Positions 34,456 through 45,687 of a stretch of 64,000 nt of DNA are shown here, piece after piece. Position 1 is the first letter of the stretch. Each line of letters starts with the position of its first letter. The notes below the pieces were generated by a model. It was not told where the DNA came from. It saw only the letters and a program-made list of their open reading frames with translations, and did not search any database. The stretch is from Erodium maritimum (Eukaryota; Streptophyta; Magnoliopsida; Geraniales; Geraniaceae): positions 33,896,956-33,960,955 of the forward strand of contig OY997594.1 of assembly GCA_963921825.1 (NCBI GenBank), in the 5' to 3' direction. Both the position numbers and the translations under genes were made by a program.

Positions 34456-35732
34456 AACTTTGTTGAATTAATGGTGAACTTTGTGTTCTTGAAACTCAAT
34501 TAAGGTTGCTTGTCATCAATTCCTTCTTGCATGTTATTGTATTTGAAGGATCTAAAGGTTTTAAGGTTAAAAGTTTTGATTGATGTTAATTTCGATCACT
34601 TTCAAAATACATGCAAGCATCCATGGTTAACGTCTTTGATTTACAAAGATGAAGGCTTTTCAAATGCATGCATAGTAGTTAGCTTGAATGCATGATGTAC
34701 TTGTTAAGTTAAGAAACAAACTCTATGCAGAATAAATTTTCAAGAAAATTTGGTGTTTCCAAAAGTTAATGACTTGGTTTCATCCAAGTAAAAGTTTTAA
34801 AACCAATTCTGTGTAGAGAAAGTTTTCAAGAAAATTTGATGGGTGTTAAATTTTTTTGAAGCCAATCCTATGCATGGCAAATTTTCAAGAAAATTTGGTG
34901 TTTTTTTTAGTTGATGACTTGATGTTAATTCAAGTAAAAGTTTTGAAGCCCTCTATGTATAATTTGAAACCACTTTTCTGTACATGTTTTTTTCCCCGAA
35001 AATTTTGTGGCTTCTTAAAAAAAAAGAGTTGGTTACAAGTAAAGTTTAGAAGTCATTTCTGTGTACACAGTTTATTTTCAAGAAAATTTGGTGGCTTCTT
35101 AAAGTTGATGACATGAGTTCAAGAAAAAGGCTTTACTTACTTGATTTAAGTTTTTGCTTCTGGTTTTGCATAATTTTATTATGCATGTGAGTAAGACTGT
35201 TATGGTTACATTTGTGTTATTTGCTCTTTGTTAAGTTTTACTTTATGGCATGATTAAGTTTCAGAAACAGTAAAATTCAGATTTTGGTGATGTCTGGTAT
35301 TTCGTGAATTAATTGAAGCACAATGTCGCCAAAGTGACCTCTTGTGTGTAGATTGGTTTATTGAAATATTAAGATGTTTTTTTTTGTCTTTATTATCCAT
35401 GCGTTTATCTAACGGACCCAAAGGCGAGTTGATATTTGGCCGGATTTCAAATAACAACTGTGGTGGTAAATGTGTGGCAATATTAAGGTGCTCTAAGTGA
35501 GCAATTCTATGTAAGCATATACTGATATTCCCAAAGGATATGTGTGTGTTTGACATATATTGCCAATGTTTGATCACTACAACAAGAGTACCGCTTGCTG
35601 TTAATGTTGATATTCCCAAAGGATAGGCATTAATGTAGCGCTTGGTATCTTGGGTGGGAGTCACCATTAATTTGATTTATTGTTTATTTAGGATTTTGTT
35701 GTGATTGTAAGGGATACATATTATGTGATACC

Positions 35733-35743
35733 AAGTGGGAGAT
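35733..35743 (+). promoter_or_regulatory. polypurine tract
   Basis: AAGTGGGAGAT directly abuts the 3' LTR. It is the expected primer for plus-strand synthesis. Confidence 0.85.
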
Positions 35744-36261
35744 TGTTGGATTAAAATCCATTGGGTGGGCAAATATGTATTTAATGTACATGTTATCACT
35801 AAGGTTATAGATACATTTTAAAGTGATCAATTAAAGTGTGTATCTAATAGGTATCATTAAGTGGTCATGGAACTTAAAAATGTAGATACCAAGTTGTAAT
35901 TTCATTTGGTTGAGGGGCCTAATTGAAATTACAAATATTTGGCCAACTAAGCATTGACCATCTATAAATATATGGTTATGGTCCGTAATGGAGTACTTGG
36001 CATTCCTCTTTCTTCTCACCCCCATCTGAGAGTTAGAACTACATGGAGCAAGTATAATCCATTGGAAGATCCATAGCCTTGTTCTTCTTCATCAAGTAAT
36101 CTTCCATGGCTTCAAGTAAGTAACATTTAATTAATTCCGCTGCTTTGATTTTGTGTTCCTATTAGTTCAACAAAGACTCTTAAGGCATGGTTTGGGTTTA
36201 TGGATTAATACTTTGGTTCTTTTTGTTATTCATTTGGTTGAGCCATAAATCCATTCCTACA
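35744..36261 (+). repeat. 3' LTR of the small LTR retrotransposon
   Basis: 518 bp, the same length as the 5' LTR, from TGTTGGATTAAAATCC to CATTCCTACA. Differences from the 5' LTR are almost all single substitutions with no obvious indels. Confidence 0.93.
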
Positions 36262-37068
36262 CTGCTAGTTAACTTAGGGCAACTTGTAAACCCCTCGAGA
36301 CCTCCCTTTCTTAATGCCGCAGTCGGCGGTGGTTTCGGTGGCCTTGGCCACCGTTGTCACCGCTGGTCCTCTCTTCCTTACCCTCGCTACTTCTTCTTTC
36401 ATTGGTGTTGTAGTGGTGTAAGTCAGTGTTTCTGCAGCGTCTCGACCTCGACGATGACCTTAAGGATTCAGTCTCTACAAGGTTCGTATGTTCTACTTGC
36501 TCAGATCTGGGTCGAAGGTTAGTTACTCGCTCCTCGCCTTACCTTTATCGACCGTGCCTTTGACTCCCCGTGTCTGTTGTGTTCCCCTTCTAATTTGGGG
36601 ATTCGTGGTTGTTCTCTCTCCTTCGGGATCTTCGTGCAGTGTTGGCCGATAGTGGGCTACCGTTTTGGTAGTCGAGAGTGGTAGACAGGGGATGGATCTC
36701 GGGCGATGTGGGTTGTCGCACAGGGTTGGTCATCGACTTCAAGTGATGAAGCTCGCAGTTTTATTCAACATGTTGGCCGCCGGCTCCGGTATATGTGGAA
36801 GTTTGGAGGCTGATTGTTTGTGTCGGTATCCCTATCGACGTGGTAGTTTTGGAGACGCATGGTTGTATCACCTAGGGTTTTCTAAGTGGCAGTGGGTGGT
36901 TTTCGGGTTTTGGTGATAGTTGGGCAATAGTAGGCCTAGTCCGTTTCGATGTGGTAGATTGGTTTTTTTCAAGTTCTAAGGTCGATCCTAGTATAGTTAT
37001 ATCACTTTCCTTTGTATTTTGTTTAAACTATTAAATATTAATAAATTCATTGCATATAATAAAAAAAA
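36262..37068 (+). mobile_element. non-LTR retroposon 3' part with poly(A)
   Basis: A GC-rich body (36290-36900) passes into an AT-rich trailer with AATAAATTCATTGCAT and ends in about eight A residues at 37061-37068. The body resembles the 32160-32760 stretch (TTGTCACCG and ACGATG-rich phrases). The LTR element at 33923 probably inserted within this retroposon or its flank. No domain can be named. Confidence 0.45.
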
Positions 37069-37188
37069 GAGGCTGAAATTCTTTATGGCTCTATCTCTGT
37101 AATGGTTCGTTTGAGGTGTTTTATTTTAGGACCTTGTCTTCCTTTAAAATTGTTGATTTTTATAAATGTACATTGCTGATCAAAAAAA
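37069..37188 (+). mobile_element. short retroposon tail
   Basis: A second short segment ends in seven A residues (37182-37188) after an AT-rich trailer, directly behind another poly(A). Tail-on-tail insertion is common for LINE-mobilised DNA. The sequence is too short to classify. Confidence 0.35.
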
Positions 37189-37451
37189 GGGGACAACAAC
37201 GTAAGTTTTAATTGCAACCCCAACTTGAAGATTTCTTTATTTAGTTGCCAATTGAGAACAGTTGAGTTAAGGTTAATACATTTGCATATCCTAACAAGTG
37301 ACAGATAAGGACTTCTCTAAAATTAATTGAATTATCTTATAGTTCTTAATTGGTCGTAAGAAAATAATGGTTTGATGATGCTATGATATATGTTATTGAA
37401 AAGCTAATTAAATTAAGAAAAGTGAAGCCACAAAAATAATTGAACATGAAA

Positions 37452-38680
37452 CTATAGACCTATACTTTTGGAACCAACAAAGTATATAAAAAAAAATTGA
37501 GTCAGGTTATGGACAACCTCATCATTATATCGGGGCACGTAATAAATCACTACATTTTCGAAAGTATTAAAAGAGGACCAAATATCTTTTAGAATATAAC
37601 CTTTTAGAGCATCAAACAATCGATCGAGAGCGGCCACAATCACATTTGAGGCATTCTATTCCTCCTCCAAGATATGACACACTCTCACCATACACCACTC
37701 GAAATTTTCTTTCAGCGAAAACCCTAAGGACTTTGCCTAGGTTATCCTTAACCACCCTACGCAAGTACATACCGTCTGGCCAAATTGCAACATCCATATT
37801 CAGCTTTAAACCCCAATCAATGAAAAAAAACATTTTGGATCCGGATCTTGGGTTAGCCTAATCACCTGACAGCGATCGTAGGAGATCTGGATTCTCTTAT
37901 GGTCCTCATGAAAAACTCGGTTCCTCTTTCTCCAGATCATAGGCGGTCACAATCATGCTCGTAAGTTTTCATTTGAAAGCCTCTTTATAAAAAATAATAA
38001 GATATCATAATTGGATAGAGTTGGCACAACATCAACTTAAACATCAAAGATAAAGCACATCAAACTGTCTTAACAACCCGATAACTAAAAAACACATGTG
38101 TGAGGGTCTCATCCCTACAAGTACATCTCTCACAACTTTGAACCCCTTAAATACCTCTTTTAGACAAATTCATCCCTTCCGACAAGGCTTCTGAAAAATG
38201 CATTACCAATCTAGAAGGGACTTGAAACCCCTAGAATTTGCTCAACCAACAATGCATAAAACCCTCAAGGTCGTTCTCCATCGAGTCATCCAAGTCACCA
38301 ACCTCAGTCTTATATCTAGACTTCACCGAATAGACTTCCTTCTGCTTTAAACCCCATACCCAAGGGGCATCAGCCATCAGCCCGAGATCTCCCCGTCAGA
38401 ATTTAGAGAATAGTCTCACGATCTGCCATCCAAAAGAAAACATCAATTTAGACCTTATCTCAACAACCATCAGTCCTAAAAAGGTCAGAAACTCAAGCAT
38501 CCCTACGATATTAAGACGGAACAGTACGAGAACCCGGGTTAGAGGGTATCACGAGCTTGCGAAAAGAAACGTATCAAACTCAAGACCTATTTGCTTGATA
38601 ACTTCCTTTTGAACCAACGACAGAACCCACAAGAGCACATTCCAAACAACAAATGGACCCGGACGAGCATTCAGATGTAG
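37452..38680 (-). pseudogene. LINE 3' half: zinc-binding region and RNase H (pseudogene)
   Basis: The minus strand reads EALSEGMNLSKRGI, then GVQSCERCTCRDETLTHVFF around 38110-38190, the plant LINE zf-RVT segment. Further on it reads WGLKLNMDVAIWPDGM, RRVVKDNLGKVLRVFAE and GIECLK (37640-37830), the start of RNase H. It ends with YYVPRYNDEVVHNLTQF (37480-37540), where functional copies have an R-NxVAHxLA segment. Internal stops are present. No endonuclease or polymerase core is visible, so the copy is 5' truncated or too decayed upstream. Confidence 0.83.
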
Positions 38681-39161
38681 ATGTAATTATCGAGTTCCAC
38701 ATATTACTAGTGTGGCATACGAACAGGTGCAAACTCACGGTATGATCGTGTACCATTTGAGTTTACAAACTTTGGATCAAAGGAGATATATTTCCTTTTT
38801 CGGATATTACATTAATAATTATACCAAAAATATGAAGCACCACAAATTGTACCATAAACACGGCACAGGGCAATGGCAGTAATAATAACTGAGCATACAC
38901 TAAACATTGAAGGATTTTCATTTATGAGCTTACAGTTCACAACTGTCCCTCACTTGGGAGAACTGCAATGATCCAAATTGCTTTGTTCCTTACACATCAA
39001 TGAAGATATACTTTTTCCTCTTCCTTTTACATACATACCGATTTACAGTAGTTTTTAAGCATTCAAGCTGAAATTTTAGAATGCTTGAAATTTTGTTTAC
39101 GCTTAACTCCATCAAGTTTTACTTAAATTCTCAAACCAGCAAGGAAGAAGATGATCAATAA
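38681..39161 (-). other. 3' flank and probable 3' UTR of the E2 gene
   Basis: This directly follows the E2 stop codon on the minus strand. The first roughly 250 bases are the likely 3' UTR; an AATGAA-type poly(A) signal candidate lies near 38920. The end of the transcript cannot be fixed from sequence alone. Confidence 0.4.
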
Positions 39162-41238
39162 TTACACTTTGTCATCGTGAAACCACCATCGAGTCTCCTT
39201 GGGAGATCTGCCATTTCTGCAGTTCTTTACGTAGCGATCATTGTCTTCAGGGCGTTGCTGCAAGTAGGATCGCTATCATCAGTGTCACACTCTTGCATAC
39301 ATGAATAGTTTGAAACAGATAACTAGAGGTAGATGTGTATCCTCTGAGATTAAATACAAGCAACGATGTATTCAAAAACACAAAAATGGAAGATTTATTA
39401 GACCTTGGCAGTTGAGCTTGACAGCATGGAGAGAATGCTGATACATATGGAGCTAACAGTCATTGCCGGAGACCATGAATCATACAAGATATCTATACAA
39501 CAAAAAATAGAAAAGTAGGATGTTATTAGTCAGTCCCACTTCTATAGGCACTACAATGCTTGACGCAGCTACCAATCAACCACATTACATGCCTCTGTTG
39601 CAGATGATTCAAGTTGTTAATCACAAAGTTTCATGCCATCATGTGTTTTCTGTTAATTTTCTATAGAAAATAAATTGGAACCCCTATTGTGAAATATCTA
39701 CACGGGGAGAACAAGTAAACCATTTAGTGAAATCATATTTGTAACTGGTGACGCCTTATCAGGTTATCTTTTTTTCCACTTCCATTTTATTCCCAAATGA
39801 CATGGGATTCAAATTTGCCCATTCCATACAATGACTTCAGGGATTCAACAGTCAATCTGTTGAAGCCCCTTAGGAATTACCCAAATACAGAGATAAGTAA
39901 CCCCTTTCAAAAATAAAATGCTACATAAATAGCTTCAGGATCCTTTTTCAACAGATATTGGTAGATGAAATAACCACAACAACACAGTTAAGCAATCTAG
40001 AGGAATTGCTTATAATAGTATCTCACACATACTATTATAGCCAATTAAGGAACAACATATGAAGTTATATGGTTATTGTTGTTTCAGTAACTAAAACATA
40101 CAATCTGAACTAAACTAAACCTCTATTTATAGGAAGTAGAAGGAAAAAATAGCAAGTAAAATCTAAGCAAGAGTTCTCCTACATAACACAAGAGTATTGA
40201 CTTGCTTTGTCATGTTTCAAAGCGAGATTGAGATTTGAGATACAAAATCATGATGTAATTACTTCTCTTGCATCTCTAATAACAGATATTATGTACTGAG
40301 TAAAGGGGGAAAATTATTAACAGACGGCAATTCTTCAGAGCAAGAACATTACCCTCATGTCATCAGAAAATCTTCTTAAAATAAAACTAAGCAAATTCAA
40401 TCAACTCATAAAATAAATGCACAGTAACATAGACAAGGACTCATCCAATTAAAACAGCATAATATCATGTGGCAATGATCAAATGGGTCAGGATAAATCA
40501 ACATGCTAGCAACTGAATATACAGTTCTTTCTGGAAACCATAAACCAATCAAAGCTTACTTACCTAAACAAATATGGCCATTGCTATAAATGTGAGGATG
40601 GAGAGGAGCTGGGTGTAGAAATATGACCTGCAAATCCCAACATTAGAAACAAGCCAAAAAGGGCACAATTCCACGAACTTGTACAGCTATAAAAATCAAC
40701 AAAAAGAAAACAAAAACAGGTTGATATCAGAGAAACCCATGAACTTATATGCACACCTGTGGGGCTTCCATGGGGTAATGCTCAGGGAAATCAACCTGCA
40801 GTTGAAAAGTCTCGTTGGAGTAGATAGTTCCAGGGGCTCCATGGACTTCAATAACCCACCTTCGAAATGAAAATTCCCATGAAAGTAAGTAAGATAAGAA
40901 GATCAACTTTAAACATTCAAGATACAACGAGTCTTCATTTTCAGAAATGGGTCCGGTCGGGTCAGTTTGGTCAACAGGCAAATGGGGGGAAGAAAAGAAA
41001 GTGACCTAGAAAAGAGGCTATACCTCTGGAGATTATCAGAGACTTTATGGGTGAAGCCGGAGGGAGGATTGACTTGCCACTCGACAAGCTCCTTCTGGAG
41101 CCGATTGCAAGCGATCTTACTCAGTGCCTTGGATCAAACAAGCCAAAAGAAACCGTAAGCAAATCAGGGAGCAAAGAGTGAATTAGGGGAAAGAGCAGAT
41201 GGATGTACCTTGCGAGAAGCGGCGGAGGAGCTGGTCAT
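39162..41238 (-). CDS. UBC16: E2 ubiquitin-conjugating enzyme, UBC15-18/UBE2W type
   Basis: This is an E2 enzyme: it takes ubiquitin from E1 as a thioester and passes it to substrates with E3 ligases. Six exons on the minus strand: 41238-41209, 41127-41024, 40859-40757, 40627-40564, 39492-39404 and 39257-39162. All five introns are GT-AG (81, 164, 129, 1071 and 146 bp). The 486-nt CDS gives 161 residues, the usual length of plant UBC15-18. The start MTSSSAASRKALSKIACNRL matches that subfamily. The catalytic cysteine is C99 in NGHICLDI. The segment before it reads HPH where most E2s have HPN, as in animal UBE2W, which modifies protein N-termini. The C-terminus ends RWWFHDDKV. All exons are in phase and free of stops, so the gene looks functional. 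UBC16 is the best guess within UBC15-18; which paralogue it is cannot be told here. Confidence 0.95.
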
Positions 41239-41344
41239 GGTGACGGAGGAGAATCGCAGGGAGAGAGATTGTCCGGTGGAGGGTAGATGTGGTTATGGGT
41301 TGCGGTGGTGTCGTCGACCAAGGAGACAAATGGGACGGCGACGG

Positions 41345-41351
41345 TTTTATA
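41345..41351 (-). promoter_or_regulatory. TATA box of the E2 gene
   Basis: TATAAAA on the minus strand lies about 107 bp upstream of the E2 start codon. This predicts a transcription start near 41318 and a 5' UTR of about 80 nt. The MULE-like element begins only about 40 bp further upstream, so more distal promoter sequence is transposon-derived. Confidence 0.6.
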
Positions 41352-41766
41352 ATATAATATAACATTTTTGAGTCTTCGGCTTTGGTATTTGGGAAAATTT
41401 TATTTTAATGGTCAAACATTTAATTTCATTTTGATACCCTACTATAAATTTGTAATACTTTCATACCTAATCAAATTTTCAATTTCATTTTCATATCCAG
41501 CCGTCAGATTTTGTTAACTTTCCATCCAAAATAGGTAAAATGTTCATAATACCCTTAACTATTACTCAAATTTTCAAACTCATGTCATTGGTTCAAAACT
41601 TGAAAATAAGTGAAATGACAATAATACCCTTCATTGTTAGGGTGTTATAATGAAAATTTCACTATTTTTTTTAATTAAAATCAGTTTTTTATATAAATTT
41701 AGTTTTTTTTATGAAAATTATTTTTATTTTTCCAAAATTCAGTTTATTTTTTATAAATTCAGTTTT

Positions 41767-42110
41767 TTTTATAAGCGAATAAATTTTATTAGGCAAACAT
41801 TCTACAAGGAAGTAAAACGAAACAAGAAAAACGATCCTAAAAGGACCTTTTCCCCCAAACCAATACAAGCATAAAGCCAACTAAAAAAAACAAAAACCAG
41901 AACAGGGAGCAAACTAAACAGAGCACTGCCCTCCTTGCCTACTTCCTATCCGGATTCAAGCAAAGAAATCGGTTAGAAACCGAAACAGGAGTCAAATTTC
42001 CTGCAGTCACTTCCGGAATAACCTCAATCTCGCTATCCTCGACGTCCTCCTCAACCTCAGCCTGTTGTGGGGATTCGAAACCTGTGGAGTTGGGAACACA
42101 CTCCTTTTTC
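41767..42110 (-). mobile_element. small retroposon with 14-bp target duplication
   Basis: A 344-bp segment of normal composition sits in very AT-rich DNA. ATAAATTCAGTTTT occurs on both sides (41753-41766 and 42111-42124), and the T run at its left is a minus-strand poly(A). A minus-strand frame of about 60 codons is Glu/Val-rich and unrecognised. Similar AATTCAGTTT words occur elsewhere in the host element, so the duplication might be coincidental. Confidence 0.5.
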
Positions 42111-42435
42111 ATAAATTCAGTTTTCATTTATGAAAATTATTTTTATTTTCAAAAATTATGGCTTTAATTTTATAAATTCATTTTTTGTTTATAAAAATTA
42201 TTTTTATTTTCAAAAATTCAGATTTTAATTTAAAAATACATAAAATCAAATTTATTTTTAAAAATACATAAAAATCATTTTTTAAAAAAATTTAATTAAT
42301 ATTCTAGTATATTCTTTTTTCATTTTTACATTTTTCTACCCATTCACCCTCTCTCTCCTCACTATCTCTACAATCAAAAGTTCAGTAACAATCCCACCAA
42401 ATCATCATCTCCAAAATCAAATTTTCAGCAACAAG

Positions 42436-42700
42436 AGGAGGTCGCCATGTGTTTGATGAAGCTGTCCCAAGACTATGGTTATGGAAAGGGTTTTAATTCC
42501 ATTGTTGAGTCTTCTGATAACAATTATTTCGTGTTGAAGGCCAAATCGTCATCCCATAGCAGACCTTTGAGCTCCTTCTGGACATGCGAGTACAGATTAG
42601 AGAGCAGAAAATCGGGAGCTGGCATCTTCATCTTCATGGCGTGCAGATTTGGAAATTTTAGAGAGAGAAAGTGGAAAATGTTAAATTTGGTGGGTGTTGA
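42436..42700 (-). pseudogene. gene-like fragment inside the MULE-like element
   Basis: A 260-bp island with normal codon-like composition is surrounded by AT-rich sequence. On the minus strand a pyrimidine-rich leader precedes an ATG and 37 codons beginning MKMKMPAPDFLLSNLYSHVQ. A plus-strand frame also crosses it. It looks like a captured 5' UTR plus first exon, as in Pack-MULEs. The donor gene is not recognised, so the call rests on composition and position only. Confidence 0.4.
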
Positions 42701-43173
42701 ATTGAAAAAAAAAATAAAGATATGAATTAAAATAAAAAAGTAAAAACTGATATTTTTAAAAAAAAAATGATTTTTATATTAATTTTTAAATAAAAACTTA
42801 ATTTTAAAAAAACAAAAGGTTAATTTTTAAAAATAAAAACTGAATTAATAAAAATAAAAGTGATTTGTAGAATTTAAAAATTCTTAAGGAAAATTTTCAT
42901 TTTAACACCCTAACAATGAAGGGTATTATTGTCATTTCACTTATTTTCAAGTTCTGAACCAATGGCATGAGTTTGAAAATTTGAGTAACAGTCAGGGGTA
43001 TTATGGACATTTTACCTATTTTGGATGGAAAGTTAACAGAATCTGACAGTTGGGTATGAAAGAGAAATTAAAAGTTTGGTTAGGGTATAAAAGTGTTAAA
43101 AATTTATGTCAGGGTATCAAAATGAAATTAAATGTTTGGCAGGGTGTTAAAGTGAAAATTTCCCTTGGTTTTA

Positions 43174-44022
43174 TTACCAAATCCTCTCCTCTTTTTTCCC
43201 TTGTAGTTTAATACAATTTGGTTTTAATTTAACATGATATTAGTGCGTTTCTCAATGCATCTAGTTCTCCAAGCATAAGAGTAGAATTGGAGTTTTTAAG
43301 GTTATGAAATGGGATCGATATAACCGGCCAAGGAACTCTTCCTTTTTATTTTTATACCACCAACTTCTTCTATCCACCACCTACTACCCTTTTGATTGGG
43401 GTTGTCATGATGATTGTTGCTCTTTCACTGACTGTCCTAGTACATGACGACTTATTGGTTATTCAAGGGCGAATGGGGCAGTCTCTCTCGCCAAAGACGA
43501 GGACGACGAGATTATTATGGTACCAACAAAAACGTTCGGCACTGGTATGCATTTTTCGGTTGCCTCCTCTTCCAAAAGGCAACTTGGAATGACTAGGGGG
43601 CGATGGTTCAGCCCAAGGGCCTTTCTGACTCCCCTCTCTCTCCCCAGACTCAGACGACTAAAGAATGTGAAGGATCTGACCAGAAAGAAGACCAAATAGG
43701 CCCACATAATAGAATCTCATAAGAAGAAACGAGATTTTGGTTTCATGAACTCGATTCTGACTAGTTGGCCCAATAGAAGGAGGAAGAAAGACCTGGTTTT
43801 AACAACGAGGTTTGCGAAGCAGCCTCGCCGCGGGATATGATCCGTAAAAGGGGGTGTATAGTGGTGGGGGATCTTAACCCACTTTGGGCCAGGTCCCATC
43901 GGCTCACTTCCACGGGAAGAGACAACCCGGTTTGTTTTAGCTTTTCAAGAAAACCACTTAGTAGGATCTTTAGCTCCTTATGTTAACTTTATTGTACTTG
44001 AAGGTTATTCCTCGTTGTTTTC
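43174..44022. other. spacer, nothing recognised
   Basis: Mixed-composition sequence between the MULE-like element and the LINE tail. Open frames of up to 82 codons occur on both strands but show no domain. Confidence 0.45.
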
Positions 44023-44742
44023 TTTTTTGATCAACAAATTTATTGGTTCAAACTTAATCTTGAAGTAAAGATTAAGTCAAAAGAAAACTCTCAAGAATCC
44101 AAAAAAACAACAAAAGTAGTACACCAAGTAGTACACAATTTGGCTAACCACAACACTACCCAAAGATAAACCCCCAGTCGGTTTCTTGTAGTACAAGTCA
44201 CTACACCAAAATAGATACCTTGACTCTCACTCAACCCAAAATACCCCTAATATATTCCTTACGGTACAAGGCAGTTCAAAACAATATAAATCAAGGACCT
44301 AGAGAAACAAACAACCATAAATCACCGAGGAGTACCCATAATAGACCAACCTATTTCTAGACCAGATTCAATAAATCTGTAGCAAATATCAGAAATCAAT
44401 CCTCCCAAATATATGAGTACTAAAGGCTAAAAACCTATAAATATTAGGACAGTTTCTTCCTGAAAAAGGAAGTGGGAAATGATATCCAGATTTCAAAACA
44501 AAATGGATGAAACTTTGACAATATACCTCATTCCAAGCTGAAAGTATAGCTCTGAATCTTGCTGAGAATATCAACAGGGGAAGAAGTGTTGTTGTTAAAT
44601 ACCACATCATTTCTAGCCAACCAAATGTGTCATAGTGTGATGAAGCATATATTTTTCCATTGATTCTGAGATGCTTTTGGACATAATTCTTCCCAAGAAT
44701 AGATGAATCCTATGATATCATTCATCAGAGTACCACTGAATC

Positions 44743-45687
44743 TAGGGGTGGACAAAATATCAGCGGATCTGGATCCGCCCGAAAATCCGCCCGGCCCGCA
44801 ACCCGTTTTCATCTCACCCGCTAGGTTTCGGATCATATATGGGTTATATAGCATTGAATCCGACTATATTCGGGCGGATATCGGGTTTGGATCAAATAAT
44901 CCGCGGATCATCCTATCCGCCCGTATACAACCCAAGCCCAAATCATTTTCAACAATAAAGCCCAACAACCCAATTCAAATCCTAACTTAATCCATTAGTT
45001 TCTTACACGTGGGCTTTCCATCACCACATCTTCAACTTTTACAAATTAACCATTTCCGATCCTTATCTTAAACTTTTCTCGTCCCTTATCTCAAACCTTT
45101 CTCAATCCTTATCACAACCACATGAACCCATTACTATTAACTTGCAAGCAAACATAGCAGGCTAACCTACATGGTCTTCGGCGAGTGATGTATTGGAGCA
45201 TGAATTGAAGATGTTCTTCTTGGTCAATCCGTACCAGACAACCACTTCGGCTTTTTCTCTCATCCTCGTCTCCTTCTACCTTCGCAAGCTTCACGCAGAT
45301 CTTCAATTCGCTACTCCTTCGTTCTCTTCTCAGTACATTAAGTCTCACAACAGTTTCTTCTACAACTTCATTATCTAAAGAGTTGTTGTGAATGGACGAG
45401 GAAGGTTGTTAGGAGTAATGACCAGGGTTGAGTTATGTGTGTATGAGATCTGAAATTTGAGAGGAGACAAAGTTTAGATCTGAAATTTGAGAGAACAGGG
45501 GATTAGTACAAAGCTCACGGGTTTGACGGGTTTAAAACCGATCCGCCCGCAATCCGATATGGGCGGATCTAGCCCAAAATATATTTCGGGTGGGTGGATT
45601 TTAAATCGTCATCATCCGATCCGAAAGTTTACGGGCGGGTCCAAAATGGTGCGGATCGGGCCGGGTATCCGCCCACGCACACCCCTA
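44743..45687. mobile_element. hAT-type MITE nested in the LINE
   Basis: The ends are TAGGGGTGGAC and, read inward, TAGGGGTGTGCG. The flanking octamers ACTGAATC (44735-44742) and ACTGAATA (45688-45695) agree at 7 of 8 positions, fitting the 8-bp hAT duplication. GGATCCGCCCG-type motifs are repeated in direct and inverted orientation near both ends. The central part holds a non-repetitive stretch (45180-45390) with an open frame ending in FFYNFII; it is unrecognised. Confidence 0.75.

Larger units (their letters stand above)
33923..36261 (+). mobile_element. complete small non-coding LTR retrotransposon
   Basis: Two direct LTRs of 518 bp each surround a 1303-bp interior. CTGCT flanks both ends (33918-33922 and 36262-36266). 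The LTRs start TGTTGG and end CCTACA. A primer-binding site for initiator methionine tRNA and a polypurine tract are in the expected places. The interior has no gag or pol; it repeats a TTTTCAAGAAAATTTG motif six times between 34735 and 35100. The polypurine tract (GTGGGAGAT) resembles that of the copia element at 60664, which hints at a copia helper. About 23 LTR differences were counted by eye, roughly 95-96 percent identity. Confidence 0.92.
41391..43164. mobile_element. MULE-like long-TIR element, possible Pack-MULE
   Basis: The left end starts GGGAAAATTTTATTTTAA. The right end, read inward, starts GGGAAATTTTCACTTTAA. The arms match over about 270 bp (41391-41665 and 42890-43164), including AATACCCTTCATTGTTAGGG and its inverse. 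The flanking 9-mers TTGGTATTT (41382-41390) and TTGGTTTTA (43165-43173) agree at 7 of 9 positions, consistent with a worn 9-bp Mutator-type duplication. The interior is AT-rich, carries a small retroposon and a gene-like fragment, and lacks a transposase. Confidence 0.72.

Noticed and set aside
35254..35667. 137-codon minus-strand open frame in the LTR element interior
   Set aside because: The element's sense strand is plus, the frame has no domain and low-complexity composition. It was treated as chance.
37452..38680. Functional RNase H-type host gene
   Set aside because: It has internal stops, and the zf-RVT to RNase H order is that of a LINE 3' half.
39055..39090. Small hairpin (AAGCATTC/GAATGCTT) in the E2 3' flank as a terminator or microRNA
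   Set aside because: The stem is 8 bp with a 14-nt loop, far too short for a plant microRNA precursor, and such stems occur by chance in AT-rich DNA.
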